A stretch of DNA of 6,324 nucleotides from Prevotellaceae bacterium (GTDB lineage Bacteria; Bacteroidota; Bacteroidia; Bacteroidales; UBA932). Each line of letters starts with the position of its first letter. Position 1 is the first letter of the stretch. The stretch is from contig JAITOP010000065.1 in NCBI GenBank assembly GCA_031289895.1, positions 1 to 6,324 on the forward strand, given 5' to 3'. Positions 1 to 5,860 of the stretch are shown piece after piece. A program made the translations under genes and the position numbers. The notes below the pieces were generated by a model that saw only the letters and a list, made by a program, of their open reading frames with translations, had not been told where the DNA came from and ran no database searches.

Positions 1-17
1 ATTCTTAATTCTTAATT
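1..17. repeat. TTAATTC heptad array, cut by window edge
   Basis: The first 17 bases are consecutive 7-bp words of the form TTAATTC, ending where the first long hairpin repeat begins. The same words follow the second copy of that repeat and precede the third copy near the right end, so the heptads look like a regular companion of the long repeat. How far the array extends to the left cannot be seen. Confidence 0.7.
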
Positions 18-228
18 CTACACGTAGTGCGGGTGAGCGGTTGTGGTGCTATTTGCTTTTGTGCTCCGCACTTTTGTTGATTGCGTTTCTGTCCGTAGGT
101 TGCGCTGCGCTCCACCTACGGTTATGCAAATCACGTCCCTGCGGGACTTTTTCTATTCGGCACAATTCGTAATTCGTAATTTTCGTAATTCGTAATTGTT
201 TTTAATTTTTAATTCTTAATTTTTAATT
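18..228. repeat. Hairpin-rich intergenic repeat, copy 1
   Basis: This is the first of two head-to-tail copies of a unit of about 212 bp. In order it carries a short imperfect palindrome (CACGTAGTG at 21-29), a mini-hairpin GTGC-TCC-GCAC at 61-71, a stem with 8-bp arms (CCGTAGGT at 93-100, ACCTACGG at 114-121) whose loop is itself GC-rich (GCGCTGCGC), and a hairpin GTCCC-TGC-GGGAC at 135-147 followed by five T. The tail is made of ATTCGTA and TTAATTC heptads. Copy 2 matches it closely from the mini-hairpin onward, but the 20-odd bases after the first palindrome differ. One-base indels in homopolymers relative to copy 2 argue that the unit is not coding. It resembles REP/MITE-like intergenic elements in form, but no transposase is nearby. 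The strand is arbitrary. Confidence 0.85.
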
Positions 229-442
229 CTACACGTCGTGCGGGTGAACATTTGTAATTCTAATTTTCTTTTGTGCTCCGCACTTTTGTTGATTGCGTTT
301 TCTGTCCGTAGGTTGCGCTGCGCTCTACCTACGGTTATGCAAATCACGTCCCTGCGGGACTTTTTTCTATTCGGTACAATTCACAATTCGTAATTTTCGT
401 AATTCGTAATTGTTTTTAATTTTTAATTCTTAATTTTTAATT
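229..442. repeat. Hairpin-rich intergenic repeat, copy 2
   Basis: This second tandem copy has the same element order as copy 1: palindrome CACGTCGTG at 232-240 (perfect here, imperfect in copy 1), GTGC-TCC-GCAC at 273-283, the 8-bp stem at 306-313 with 327-334, and GTCCC-TGC-GGGAC at 348-360 followed by six T. All three stems are unchanged from copy 1. The differences I can see fall in loops, T-runs or AT-rich spacers, for example a C-to-T change in the loop of the long hairpin and a one-base longer T-run at about 298-301. Stem conservation over spacer drift suggests the structures matter, though two copies in one window are weak evidence. Read on the + strand, the last hairpin plus T6 looks like a small intrinsic terminator. 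Confidence 0.85.
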
Positions 443-474
443 CTTAATTTTTAATTCTTAATTCTTAATTAATG
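412..474. repeat. TTAATTC/TTAATTT heptad array after the last FKBP gene
   Basis: Seven-base words TTAATTC and TTAATTT follow one another almost without interruption and stop 3 nt from the end of the coding sequence at 475. For the minus-strand operon this array is the immediate 3' untranslated region. It also forms the tail of the second hairpin repeat, so the boundary between the two is arbitrary. No GC-rich terminator stem lies between the stop codon and the array. The first strong hairpin met by a minus-strand transcript is GTCCC-TGC-GGGAC at 348-360, which on that strand is not followed by a U-run. Confidence 0.75.
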
Positions 475-1551
475 TTAGTCCGTTATTTTATGTAGCCGTA
501 CATCAAAAAACAGCGGTGTGTAGGATTGTATTACTGTTGTGCCGGTTGATGTGGTTACTGTTTGTCCGTATTCATCTACGGTGGTTGCTGTGCCGCTGTT
601 GCCATTAATGCCGTACCCCCATTCCGACCTGAAAAATCCTATTCCTGCATCGCCTGTTTTTAATTGCTGCACTATTTTGTCGAAACCGTATATTACCGAA
701 CTTCCCGAACCTATTGTAAACGACAGTGTGTCGTAAGTGAGCGTAGCATCATAAATATTATGGGCTTTTGCGCTGTCGATAATGTTTGTATCGAAAACAA
801 ATCCGTCGAGAAATCTTCCTACATAAGTTACATAAACCGTTTTGCCGCTGACTGCACTTGTTGTGTCTTTTTCAATGGGTACGCTAACGCCTGCGGTATC
901 AACCGTCCATGTGGTGTCGGGTGCGATGAAGGTTGTTTTGTAATACATTCCGTATATTAAAGTATCGGTAATTTCGGGATAATATGTATCGCGATAGTCG
1001 GTAACCTGAGCCAGTTCATAATCCTGAGGGCTTTCTATAACTTCGCACAAAGTAATATCGAGAATATAACTTGCATATCCGCTTTGCTGGCTTGACGAAC
1101 CGGCTACGCTAAGCAATCGCGGCGGAACTATTAAACGATATTTTGCTCCCTCTTTCATTTGAGGAAAAATATCGGCAAGGCATCTTGCCATGTATAGTTC
1201 GTCGAGCCAGCCGTAGTTGGGTACGTAATGCATTGTTTGCATATATACGTTGTACAAACCGTATATTATGGCTTGGTCTTTTTCGGTTACACCAAGTACG
1301 GTTTCGTCGAGGCTGCGCTGTGTTTGTTCCCATTTCACCCAGTCGCCTTGTTTGGGTGTTGCTCCTGTACCTTCGCTTATTTTGATTACGTAATAACCTA
1401 AAGCGGTAGGTTGAATAGTATCTTTATGCACAACCGTGATGTACGATTTGAGCAATCGGTCTTGAATTGCTTCTATTGATTCCTGTTCTTCTTTGGCACA
1501 CGACATCATAATCATTGATGTCAAAGCTAATAATAAAATTTGTTTCTTCAT
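475..1551 (-). CDS. Two-domain FKBP-type peptidyl-prolyl isomerase lipoprotein
   Basis: This 358-residue protein is predicted to be exported and lipid-anchored. It has a Lys-Lys n-region, a hydrophobic stretch to about residue 17 and Cys18 in the lipobox-like MMSCAK. The C-terminal half (about 197-356) is a recognisable FKBP domain: TYVGRFLDG (242-250), FDTN (253-256), GFD (289-291), WGYG (311-314) and the last strand PLFFDVRLHKI, the pattern expected of an enzyme that isomerises prolyl bonds. Residues 51-172 look like a second, decayed FKBP domain: GYYVIKISEGTG, MKEG, a PPRLL segment followed by AG instead of YG, and a final strand YILDITLCEV. A Thr-rich insert (about 319-340) interrupts the loop before the last strand. 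The gene is last in the block, 27 nt after its neighbour, and has the only convincing Shine-Dalgarno in the window. The FKBP assignment is firm; substrate and true activity are unknown. Confidence 0.9.
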   Translation of the reverse strand: MKKQILLLALTSMIMMSCAKEEQESIEAIQDRLLKSYITVVHKDTIQPTALGYYVIKISEGTGATPKQGDWVKWEQTQRSLDETVLGVTEKDQAIIYGLYNVYMQTMHYVPNYGWLDELYMARCLADIFPQMKEGAKYRLIVPPRLLSVAGSSSQQSGYASYILDITLCEVIESPQDYELAQVTDYRDTYYPEITDTLIYGMYYKTTFIAPDTTWTVDTAGVSVPIEKDTTSAVSGKTVYVTYVGRFLDGFVFDTNIIDSAKAHNIYDATLTYDTLSFTIGSGSSVIYGFDKIVQQLKTGDAGIGFFRSEWGYGINGNSGTATTVDEYGQTVTTSTGTTVIQSYTPLFFDVRLHKITD

Positions 1552-1553
1552 TT

Positions 1554-1559
1554 TCCTTT
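1554..1559 (-). promoter_or_regulatory. Shine-Dalgarno-like AAAGGA before the two-domain FKBP gene
   Basis: On the minus strand AAAGGA ends 2 nt before the ATG at 1551. The other four genes show only A/T-rich leaders without such a site, as is common in Bacteroidota. The site supports this ATG as the true start. Confidence 0.5.
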
Positions 1560-1570
1560 ATTTTGATTTA

Positions 1571-1578
1571 CAAAAGTA
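1571..1578 (-). promoter_or_regulatory. Possible internal -7 promoter box TACTTTTG
   Basis: Directly after the upstream stop codon, the minus strand reads TACTTTTG, an exact match to the Bacteroidota -7 consensus TAnnTTTG. It lies 19 nt before the start codon. I see no good TTTG box 17-23 bp upstream of it, so promoter activity is uncertain. The same eight bases occur before the DHH gene. If active, it would allow the last FKBP gene to be expressed apart from the operon. Confidence 0.3.
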
Positions 1579-2139
1579 TTAATTCTTTTTTATTTTAGTA
1601 ACTATTATTTGAAAAATTAACGGTGAACCAGCCGGCACCGCTCCTATCCTATTGTCTCCATAAGCCAATCGCGACGGAAAAAATATTAAAGCATTTTCAT
1701 ATTCGTTCATCATTGTTAATCCTATATCCAAGCCTTTTATGTAATTATTTTTTCCGGCAATGCTTTTTTCTTCGCCTCGCCCAATCATTCCTTCAATACC
1801 GCATTTTTGGGCTATGCTGTCGATATTTGTTACAAAAACATTGTCGGTATTAATATAATTGGTGATGGTTGTATTATTAAGAATTGCGCCGATGTAATAA
1901 AAATTTACCGAGTCGCCTTGTTCGATTTTGTTGTTTATATTGCCAACATCAAACGAAAGTTTAATAACTCCATCGAGTATTGCAGAATCAACAATATTCA
2001 TCTTTCCTGTTGTGTCGGATATTGCATTAATATAGAATGTTGATATTGTTTTTTCTTCGGTATTTACTACGATTTGTTCGTCAGAGCAAGCGTAAAACAA
2101 TACTGCAAATACTAATATTTTCGATAATATATTTTTCAT
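1579..2139 (-). CDS. FKBP-type peptidyl-prolyl isomerase lipoprotein
   Basis: This is a small 186-residue exported lipoprotein. MKN, a hydrophobic run and Cys18 in FYACSD form a lipoprotein signal, followed by a poorly conserved linker to about residue 70. The FKBP-like core covers about 74-184: EQGDSVNFYYIGAIL (74-88), a long central insertion around 90-135, then KGLDIGLTMM (135-144), FPSRLAYGD (154-162) and VPAGSPLIFQIIVTKI (168-183). The LAYG motif and the closing IFQIIV strand are typical of the family. The aspartate after the YIGxxL segment is not obvious, so catalysis may be weak. The start codon overlaps the preceding stop as ATGA, a classic sign of translational coupling, so it is almost certainly co-expressed with its neighbour. 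The likely role is a periplasm-facing foldase or chaperone; the client is unknown. Confidence 0.88.
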   Translation of the reverse strand: MKNILSKILVFAVLFYACSDEQIVVNTEEKTISTFYINAISDTTGKMNIVDSAILDGVIKLSFDVGNINNKIEQGDSVNFYYIGAILNNTTITNYINTDNVFVTNIDSIAQKCGIEGMIGRGEEKSIAGKNNYIKGLDIGLTMMNEYENALIFFPSRLAYGDNRIGAVPAGSPLIFQIIVTKIKKN

Positions 2140-2696
2140 TTCACTTCTAAAACTTTAATATCATAAACTAAAATTGAGCGCGGCGGAATATTGTTGTTGT
2201 CGCCGATAACGCCATGCGCCAAATGCGGCGGAAAAATCAATACGGCGCGTTCTTGGTCTTCGAGAAGGCTAAGCGCACTGTGTAAGCCCGATACGGCATT
2301 TTGCAATTCTGATGTTTCCGAAAGTTCGTTGCTTTTGTTAACCACAAAAATCAGCGGATTATATTCGGTATATGTGTAACATAGCGTTCCGTCGAGCAGG
2401 CTTATTGTTGCCGCCAATGCCACTGCCGAGCCTTCCTGAATTTTTGTTCCGTTTCCCGGCTCGATACGTGCAATCCAAAAACCGCTTTCATCGAAATCCG
2501 CCGTTAAATCCTGACGGCGCAAAAACGATTCTATCCTGTCCTTATCTTTTTCGCTCAAAAATTTATTCACTTTTTCGATATTTTCTCGCGGATTTACCTC
2601 AATATACTGCTGCGATTTTTTATCATCGGCAGTATTTGCACAGGCAAAGCTAAGCAAAACAAGCAATATGTTAACTGCGACACAGACTTTTTTCAT
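2136..2696 (-). CDS. gldI: GldI-like FKBP-type peptidyl-prolyl isomerase lipoprotein
   Basis: This is an exported FKBP-family lipoprotein of the GldI type; in Flavobacterium GldI is needed for gliding motility. I chose the ATG at 2696 because MKKVCVAVNILLVLLSFAC is a compact lipoprotein signal (Cys19). An in-frame ATG at 2729 would add 11 basic residues and a longer overlap with the DHH gene. The 186 residues show the GldI-like N-terminal helix region (NKFLSEKDKDRIESFL, 44-59), GFWIARIEPGNGT (72-84), LLDGTLCYTY (100-109), a helical segment with SGLHSALSLL (136-145), FPPHLAHGVIGD (155-166) and IPPRSILVYDIKVLEV (170-185). The usual LAYG tyrosine is His161, hinting at a mainly chaperone or scaffold role. 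Its first 26 nt overlap the phosphoesterase gene. The FKBP call is firm; motility involvement here is inference. Confidence 0.82.
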   Translation of the reverse strand: MKKVCVAVNILLVLLSFACANTADDKKSQQYIEVNPRENIEKVNKFLSEKDKDRIESFLRRQDLTADFDESGFWIARIEPGNGTKIQEGSAVALAATISLLDGTLCYTYTEYNPLIFVVNKSNELSETSELQNAVSGLHSALSLLEDQERAVLIFPPHLAHGVIGDNNNIPPRSILVYDIKVLEVK

Positions 2697-3696
2697 ATTT
2701 TTCGAGAATTTTTTCGATTTCATTACCACATTCTTCAGGTTTGCAAAACATTTTTCCGCCTGCTGCGTTTTTATGTCCGCCGCCGTTGAAATATTTTCGC
2801 GCTAATTTATTTACATCAAAATTTCCTTGCGAACGCAGCGACATTTTAAGATGGTCTTCTTTTTCGACCAGCAACAGCGACAGCACAACTCCTTTTATCG
2901 ACAAGGGATAATTTACAAAGCCTTCGGAATCACCTATTTTAAAATCAAATTGTTTCAAATCGTTTCGCGAAAGCAGAATATATGCCGTATGATATTGGGG
3001 CAATACTATCATTTTCGACAAGGCGTATCCAAGCAGTTTCATGCGGTTTTCGCTGAAATTATCGTAAATTAAATGTGTGATTTTTTCTTTATCAACGCCA
3101 CATTCCAATAGATTTGCTATGATTTTGAAAAAATCGGGATACGACGAACTGTGCGAAAACGTTCCGCTATCGGTCATCATTCCGCAAAATAATGCTTCGG
3201 CAGTTTTTTTGGGGAATATTTTTGTGCCGAGCAATTTCACTCCAATCCTATACACCAGTTCGGATGTAGAACTTATAGGATAATATGAAAATTTCAAATC
3301 AAATTCGTCTTTTGGTGCAACGTGATGGTCGATAAGTATTCGTGGTGCTGTGGTTTCTTTAACAATTTTTTCGAGAACATCTATTCTGTCAAGCGCGTTA
3401 AAATCCAAGCAAAATATAATATCCGCTTCTTTTATTGCAGCGCGCGCCACCGATTTTTTTTCGGTGTAAACAATAATTTTTTCGCTGTCGGCAATCCACT
3501 TCAAAAAATCGGGAAAATTGTTTGAAACAATAACCGTACTGCTGATTTTAAGTTTTTTGAGAATATGCGACAACGCAACCGACGAACCTATTGCATCACC
3601 ATCGGGATTTGTATGTATGATAATGGCTGCACGTTTTGCCAAGTGCAGATATTCGTTAAGTTGCGCGTATTGTTTTTTTGTAAACAGATTTTTCAT
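2671..3696 (-). CDS. nrnA: DHH/DHHA1 family phosphoesterase (NrnA-like nanoRNase/pAp phosphatase)
   Basis: This is a cytoplasmic metal-dependent phosphoesterase. Characterised NrnA proteins degrade very short RNAs to mononucleotides and dephosphorylate 3'-phosphoadenosine 5'-phosphate. The 341-residue protein is slightly longer than typical NrnA (a little over 300). All DHH motifs are visible: HTNPDGDAIGS (28-38, metal ligands His28, Asp32, Asp34), Asp98 in FCLDFNALD, IDHH (122-125), and GMMTDSGTF (172-180, Asp176). The C-terminal DHHA1 substrate-binding domain ends with GGGHKNAAGG (305-314). No signal peptide is present. It is the first gene of a tight block with three FKBP lipoproteins, and a DHH gene beside gldI recurs in Bacteroidota to my recollection. 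A -7 box lies just upstream. Enzyme class is near certain; whether nanoRNA or pAp is the main substrate cannot be read from sequence. Confidence 0.93.
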   Translation of the reverse strand: MKNLFTKKQYAQLNEYLHLAKRAAIIIHTNPDGDAIGSSVALSHILKKLKISSTVIVSNNFPDFLKWIADSEKIIVYTEKKSVARAAIKEADIIFCLDFNALDRIDVLEKIVKETTAPRILIDHHVAPKDEFDLKFSYYPISSTSELVYRIGVKLLGTKIFPKKTAEALFCGMMTDSGTFSHSSSYPDFFKIIANLLECGVDKEKITHLIYDNFSENRMKLLGYALSKMIVLPQYHTAYILLSRNDLKQFDFKIGDSEGFVNYPLSIKGVVLSLLLVEKEDHLKMSLRSQGNFDVNKLARKYFNGGGHKNAAGGKMFCKPEECGNEIEKILEKYEKSLCRS

Positions 3697-3711
3697 TTTG
3701 CATTAAAGCGC

Positions 3712-3719
3712 CAAAAGTA
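3712..3719 (-). promoter_or_regulatory. Probable -7 promoter box for the DHH-FKBP operon
   Basis: The minus strand carries TACTTTTG, matching the Bacteroidota consensus TAnnTTTG, 15 nt before the DHH start codon. This implies a leader of only about 10 nt. A TTTTG lies further up at 3752-3756, but 32 bp away is too far for the usual -33 element. The box sits just downstream of the heptad array, which separates it from the mutase gene. Confidence 0.42.
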
Positions 3720-3775
3720 ATTAAAATTTGGTAATATATTCATCCTTTTCGCAAAACATAACTTAATTTCACAAT

Positions 3776-3933
3776 AAATTACGAATCAATTACGAATTAA
3801 TTACGAATTACGAATTACGAATCAATTACGAATTACGAATTACGAATTACGAAAATCAGAATACCGAATTACAGAATACGGAATACTGACTACGGAATAC
3901 TGATTACTGATTACTGATTACTGAATACTGATT
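3776..3933. repeat. Mixed heptamer array (ATTACGA then TGATTAC words) between operon and mutase
   Basis: Positions 3778-3851 consist largely of ATTACGA words in 7-bp register, twice broken by a 4-bp TCAA or TTAA insertion. From about 3852 the words drift through GAATACC, GAATTACA and GAATACG variants and end as three or four clean TGATTAC/TGAATAC units. The array continues past the mutase stop codon at 3918-3920 and encodes that protein's last residues (Ile-Ser-Ile-Gln). The first family is the reverse complement of the ATTCGTA words in the hairpin repeats at 164-196 and 387-410. No GC-rich terminator stem was found here. Confidence 0.85.
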
Positions 3934-5657
3934 TCTTCAATAATTTTCTGAATTTTCTCATCTATTTTGGCGGAGATTTTATCATAATCGGCAATATTGT
4001 TCAGTTTTTCGTGAGCGCTTATGTAAAATTTTATTTTAGGCTCAGTACCCGAAGGGCGCACTGAATCAACAGTTCCGTCTCCGGTTACAAATTGTAATAC
4101 ATTTGATTTCGGTTGGTTTATCTTTGTACGCAAACCGTTTGCAAAATCAAGCATTTCCGCCGATTGATAATCGTAAGCAAATTTAAGTTCAGAGCCTGCA
4201 AATGAGCGTGGCGGATTTTCGCGAAAATTGTGCATCATTTGTTGAATTTCCTCTACTCCTGCTTTTCCTTTTTTGGTAAGCGACACTAATTTTTCTTTAT
4301 AAAAACCAAATTCCAGATAAATATCGCGCAATAAATCAATAAAAGTTTTGTTGTTATCGCTTGCCCATGCTGCAATTTCGGCAATTATTCCGCAAGTCAT
4401 TACAGCATCTTTATCGCGCACAAATTCGCCAACCAAAAATCCGTAACTTTCTTCGCCGCCGGCAATAAATTTTTTCACGCCTTCGTTTTCCTTTATTTTT
4501 TCGGCGATATATTTAAATCCTGTAAGAACATCAAAACATTCGACATTAAATTTTTCGGCAATTTTGTTAAGTAAATTACTTGTAACTATGGTTTTTACAA
4601 TATATTCTTTACCTTTTAGAAGTCCTTTTTCGCTCCATTTTTTCAACAAATAATAAGTAATTATTGCAGCAGTTTGATTACCGTTTAGCAAGACAAATTC
4701 GTTGTCGCTATTGCGAACGGCTACTCCTACCCTATCGCCGTCGGGGTCGGTTGCCATTACCAAATCGGCATCTGTTGCAATAGCCTTATCAATAGCCATT
4801 TTCAATGCAGATGATTCTTCGGGATTTGGAGATAAAACGGTAGGAAAATTTCCATCATTAACATCTTGTTCCGCAACATTTATTATGTTGGTAAAACCAA
4901 GCTGGCGCAACATTTTCGGTACAAGTTTCACTCCCGTTCCGTGCAGCGGAGTATAAACAATTTTCATATCGTTATGCTTGCTGATAATTTCAGGCGACAT
5001 CGAAAGCGAACATAATTTATCAATATAAATATTGTCTATTTCATTGCCTGTCATTATGATTTTGTCATCATTATCCGAAAATTTTACTTCGTCAATATCA
5101 GTAATTTTATTGACTTCGGCGATAATATTTTTGTCGTGAGGCGCAACAATTTGTCCGCCATCGTTCCAATAAACTTTGTAACCGTTGTATTCTTTGGGAT
5201 TGTGCGATGCAGTGACAACAATTCCGCTGTTGCACGAAAAATAACGAACAGCAAAACTCAATTCCGGCGTTGGTCGCAGCGAATCGAAAAGGTAAACTTT
5301 AATTCCGTTTGCCGCAAGAACGGATGATGCTATTTTCGCAAAAAAATTGCTGTTATTGCGACAATCATAAGCAATTGCAACGCTTATTTCGGCATCGTTT
5401 ATTTCTTTTTTAAGATAATTTGCCAAACCCTGAGTTGCCATTGCAACAGTGTATTTGTTCATTCGGTTGCTGCCTACGCCCATAATTCCGCGCAAACCGC
5501 CTGTTCCAAATTCCAAGGTTCGGTAAAAACTTTCAACAAGTTCTTGCTCGTCATTATCAATTAAATACTGAACTTGTTTACGAGTTTCAGAGTCATATTT
5601 ATCGCTAAGCCAACTTTGGGCTTTTTCTAAAATTTGTTTATCAATGGTTGTTTTCAT
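3918..5657 (-). CDS. Phospho-sugar mutase (phosphoglucomutase/phosphomannomutase, PgcA/PGM2-like)
   Basis: This cytoplasmic enzyme moves the phosphate between C1 and C6 (or C5) of a sugar phosphate, supplying sugar-1-phosphates for envelope polysaccharides and glycogen. At 579 residues it has the length of the PgcA/PGM2 branch of the alpha-D-phosphohexomutases rather than the shorter (about 450-residue) ManB or GlmM types. All four signature loops are intact: TASHNP with phospho-acceptor Ser151 (149-154), the metal loop DPDGDR (304-309), the sugar-binding loop GGEESYG (400-406) and the phosphate-binding loop RPSGTEP (534-540). GTGGLRG at 51-57 is also typical. The start fits a family-like N-terminus and a -7 box lies about 70 nt upstream. 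The final residues (ISIQ) and stop are encoded by heptad-repeat DNA. It is probably transcribed alone. Glucose versus mannose versus pentose preference is not readable from the motifs. Confidence 0.95.
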   Translation of the reverse strand: MKTTIDKQILEKAQSWLSDKYDSETRKQVQYLIDNDEQELVESFYRTLEFGTGGLRGIMGVGSNRMNKYTVAMATQGLANYLKKEINDAEISVAIAYDCRNNSNFFAKIASSVLAANGIKVYLFDSLRPTPELSFAVRYFSCNSGIVVTASHNPKEYNGYKVYWNDGGQIVAPHDKNIIAEVNKITDIDEVKFSDNDDKIIMTGNEIDNIYIDKLCSLSMSPEIISKHNDMKIVYTPLHGTGVKLVPKMLRQLGFTNIINVAEQDVNDGNFPTVLSPNPEESSALKMAIDKAIATDADLVMATDPDGDRVGVAVRNSDNEFVLLNGNQTAAIITYYLLKKWSEKGLLKGKEYIVKTIVTSNLLNKIAEKFNVECFDVLTGFKYIAEKIKENEGVKKFIAGGEESYGFLVGEFVRDKDAVMTCGIIAEIAAWASDNNKTFIDLLRDIYLEFGFYKEKLVSLTKKGKAGVEEIQQMMHNFRENPPRSFAGSELKFAYDYQSAEMLDFANGLRTKINQPKSNVLQFVTGDGTVDSVRPSGTEPKIKFYISAHEKLNNIADYDKISAKIDEKIQKIIEEISIQ

Positions 5658-5699
5658 AATTAATAATCTAAAAAGTTCTATAATTTCATAAAAAACAAG

Positions 5700-5719
5700 A
5701 ATATTATTTACATAATATT
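5700..5719 (-). promoter_or_regulatory. Inverted repeat at the probable 5' end of the mutase transcript
   Basis: AATATTAT and ATAATATT form a perfect 8-bp inverted repeat around a 4-nt loop. In the minus-strand RNA the loop reads GUAA, a GNRA-type tetraloop. It begins 6 nt downstream of the predicted -7 box, so it lies at or just after the expected transcription start. It could be a 5' stabilising stem-loop or a protein-binding site over +1. The arms are A/U only, so the RNA hairpin would be weak. Confidence 0.4.
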
Positions 5720-5725
5720 ACCTCA

Positions 5726-5733
5726 CAAAGTTA
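5726..5733 (-). promoter_or_regulatory. Probable -7 promoter box of the mutase gene
   Basis: The minus strand reads TAACTTTG, an exact TAnnTTTG match. It lies 68 nt before the start codon and predicts a leader of about 60 nt. The -33 element is weak: the nearest TTG (5747-5749) is only 13 bp away and a poor TGTG lies nearer the expected distance. The box overlaps the 9-mer AACTTTGTG that also occurs twice at 6153-6170. Confidence 0.5.
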
Positions 5734-5844
5734 AACAAAATTTTTACAATTACACATTATAATATGATAAATTGATAATTAAAAAATAAATTTTTCAGCA
5801 TTTTTTTCCAAAATTTATTTCCAATAAAACAATCAAATACAATT

Positions 5845-5860
5845 TATGTTAATTAACATA
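5845..5860. promoter_or_regulatory. Perfect 16-bp palindrome, possible operator
   Basis: TATGTTAATTAACATA is its own reverse complement over all 16 bases and lies about 190 bp upstream of the mutase start codon. Such a site could bind a dimeric regulator. In DNA this AT-rich, partial palindromes are frequent, but a gapless 16-bp one containing G/C pairs at symmetric positions is less expected. No regulator gene is adjacent, so function is unproven. Confidence 0.3.

Noticed and set aside
54..170. Minus-strand reading through hairpin repeat copy 1 giving a peptide-like stretch containing HNRRWSAAQPTDR
   Set aside because: There is no start codon, and copy 2 differs by one-base indels that break the frame, so the repeat is not protein-coding.
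348..366. Intrinsic terminator GTCCC-TGC-GGGAC plus T6 on the + strand
   Set aside because: It is terminator-like, but no + strand gene ends here and the same hairpin is part of every full repeat copy. On the strand that carries the genes it lacks a following U-run.
1..442. CRISPR array
   Set aside because: The unit is about 212 bp with internal homology throughout, not short direct repeats separated by unique spacers, and no cas gene is present.
539..960. Open frames of 65 and 98 codons on the + strand
   Set aside because: They lie wholly within the minus-strand two-domain FKBP gene, whose protein has clear family motifs. The + strand translations show no domain.
1109..1333. 74-codon minus-strand frame (ATG at 1333) overlapping the FKBP gene in another register
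   Set aside because: The FKBP frame is supported by a lipoprotein signal and FKBP motifs. The alternative frame is Arg/Asn-rich with no motif.
3322..3706. + strand open frames inside the phosphoesterase gene
   Set aside because: They are antisense shadows of a gene with a full set of DHH motifs.
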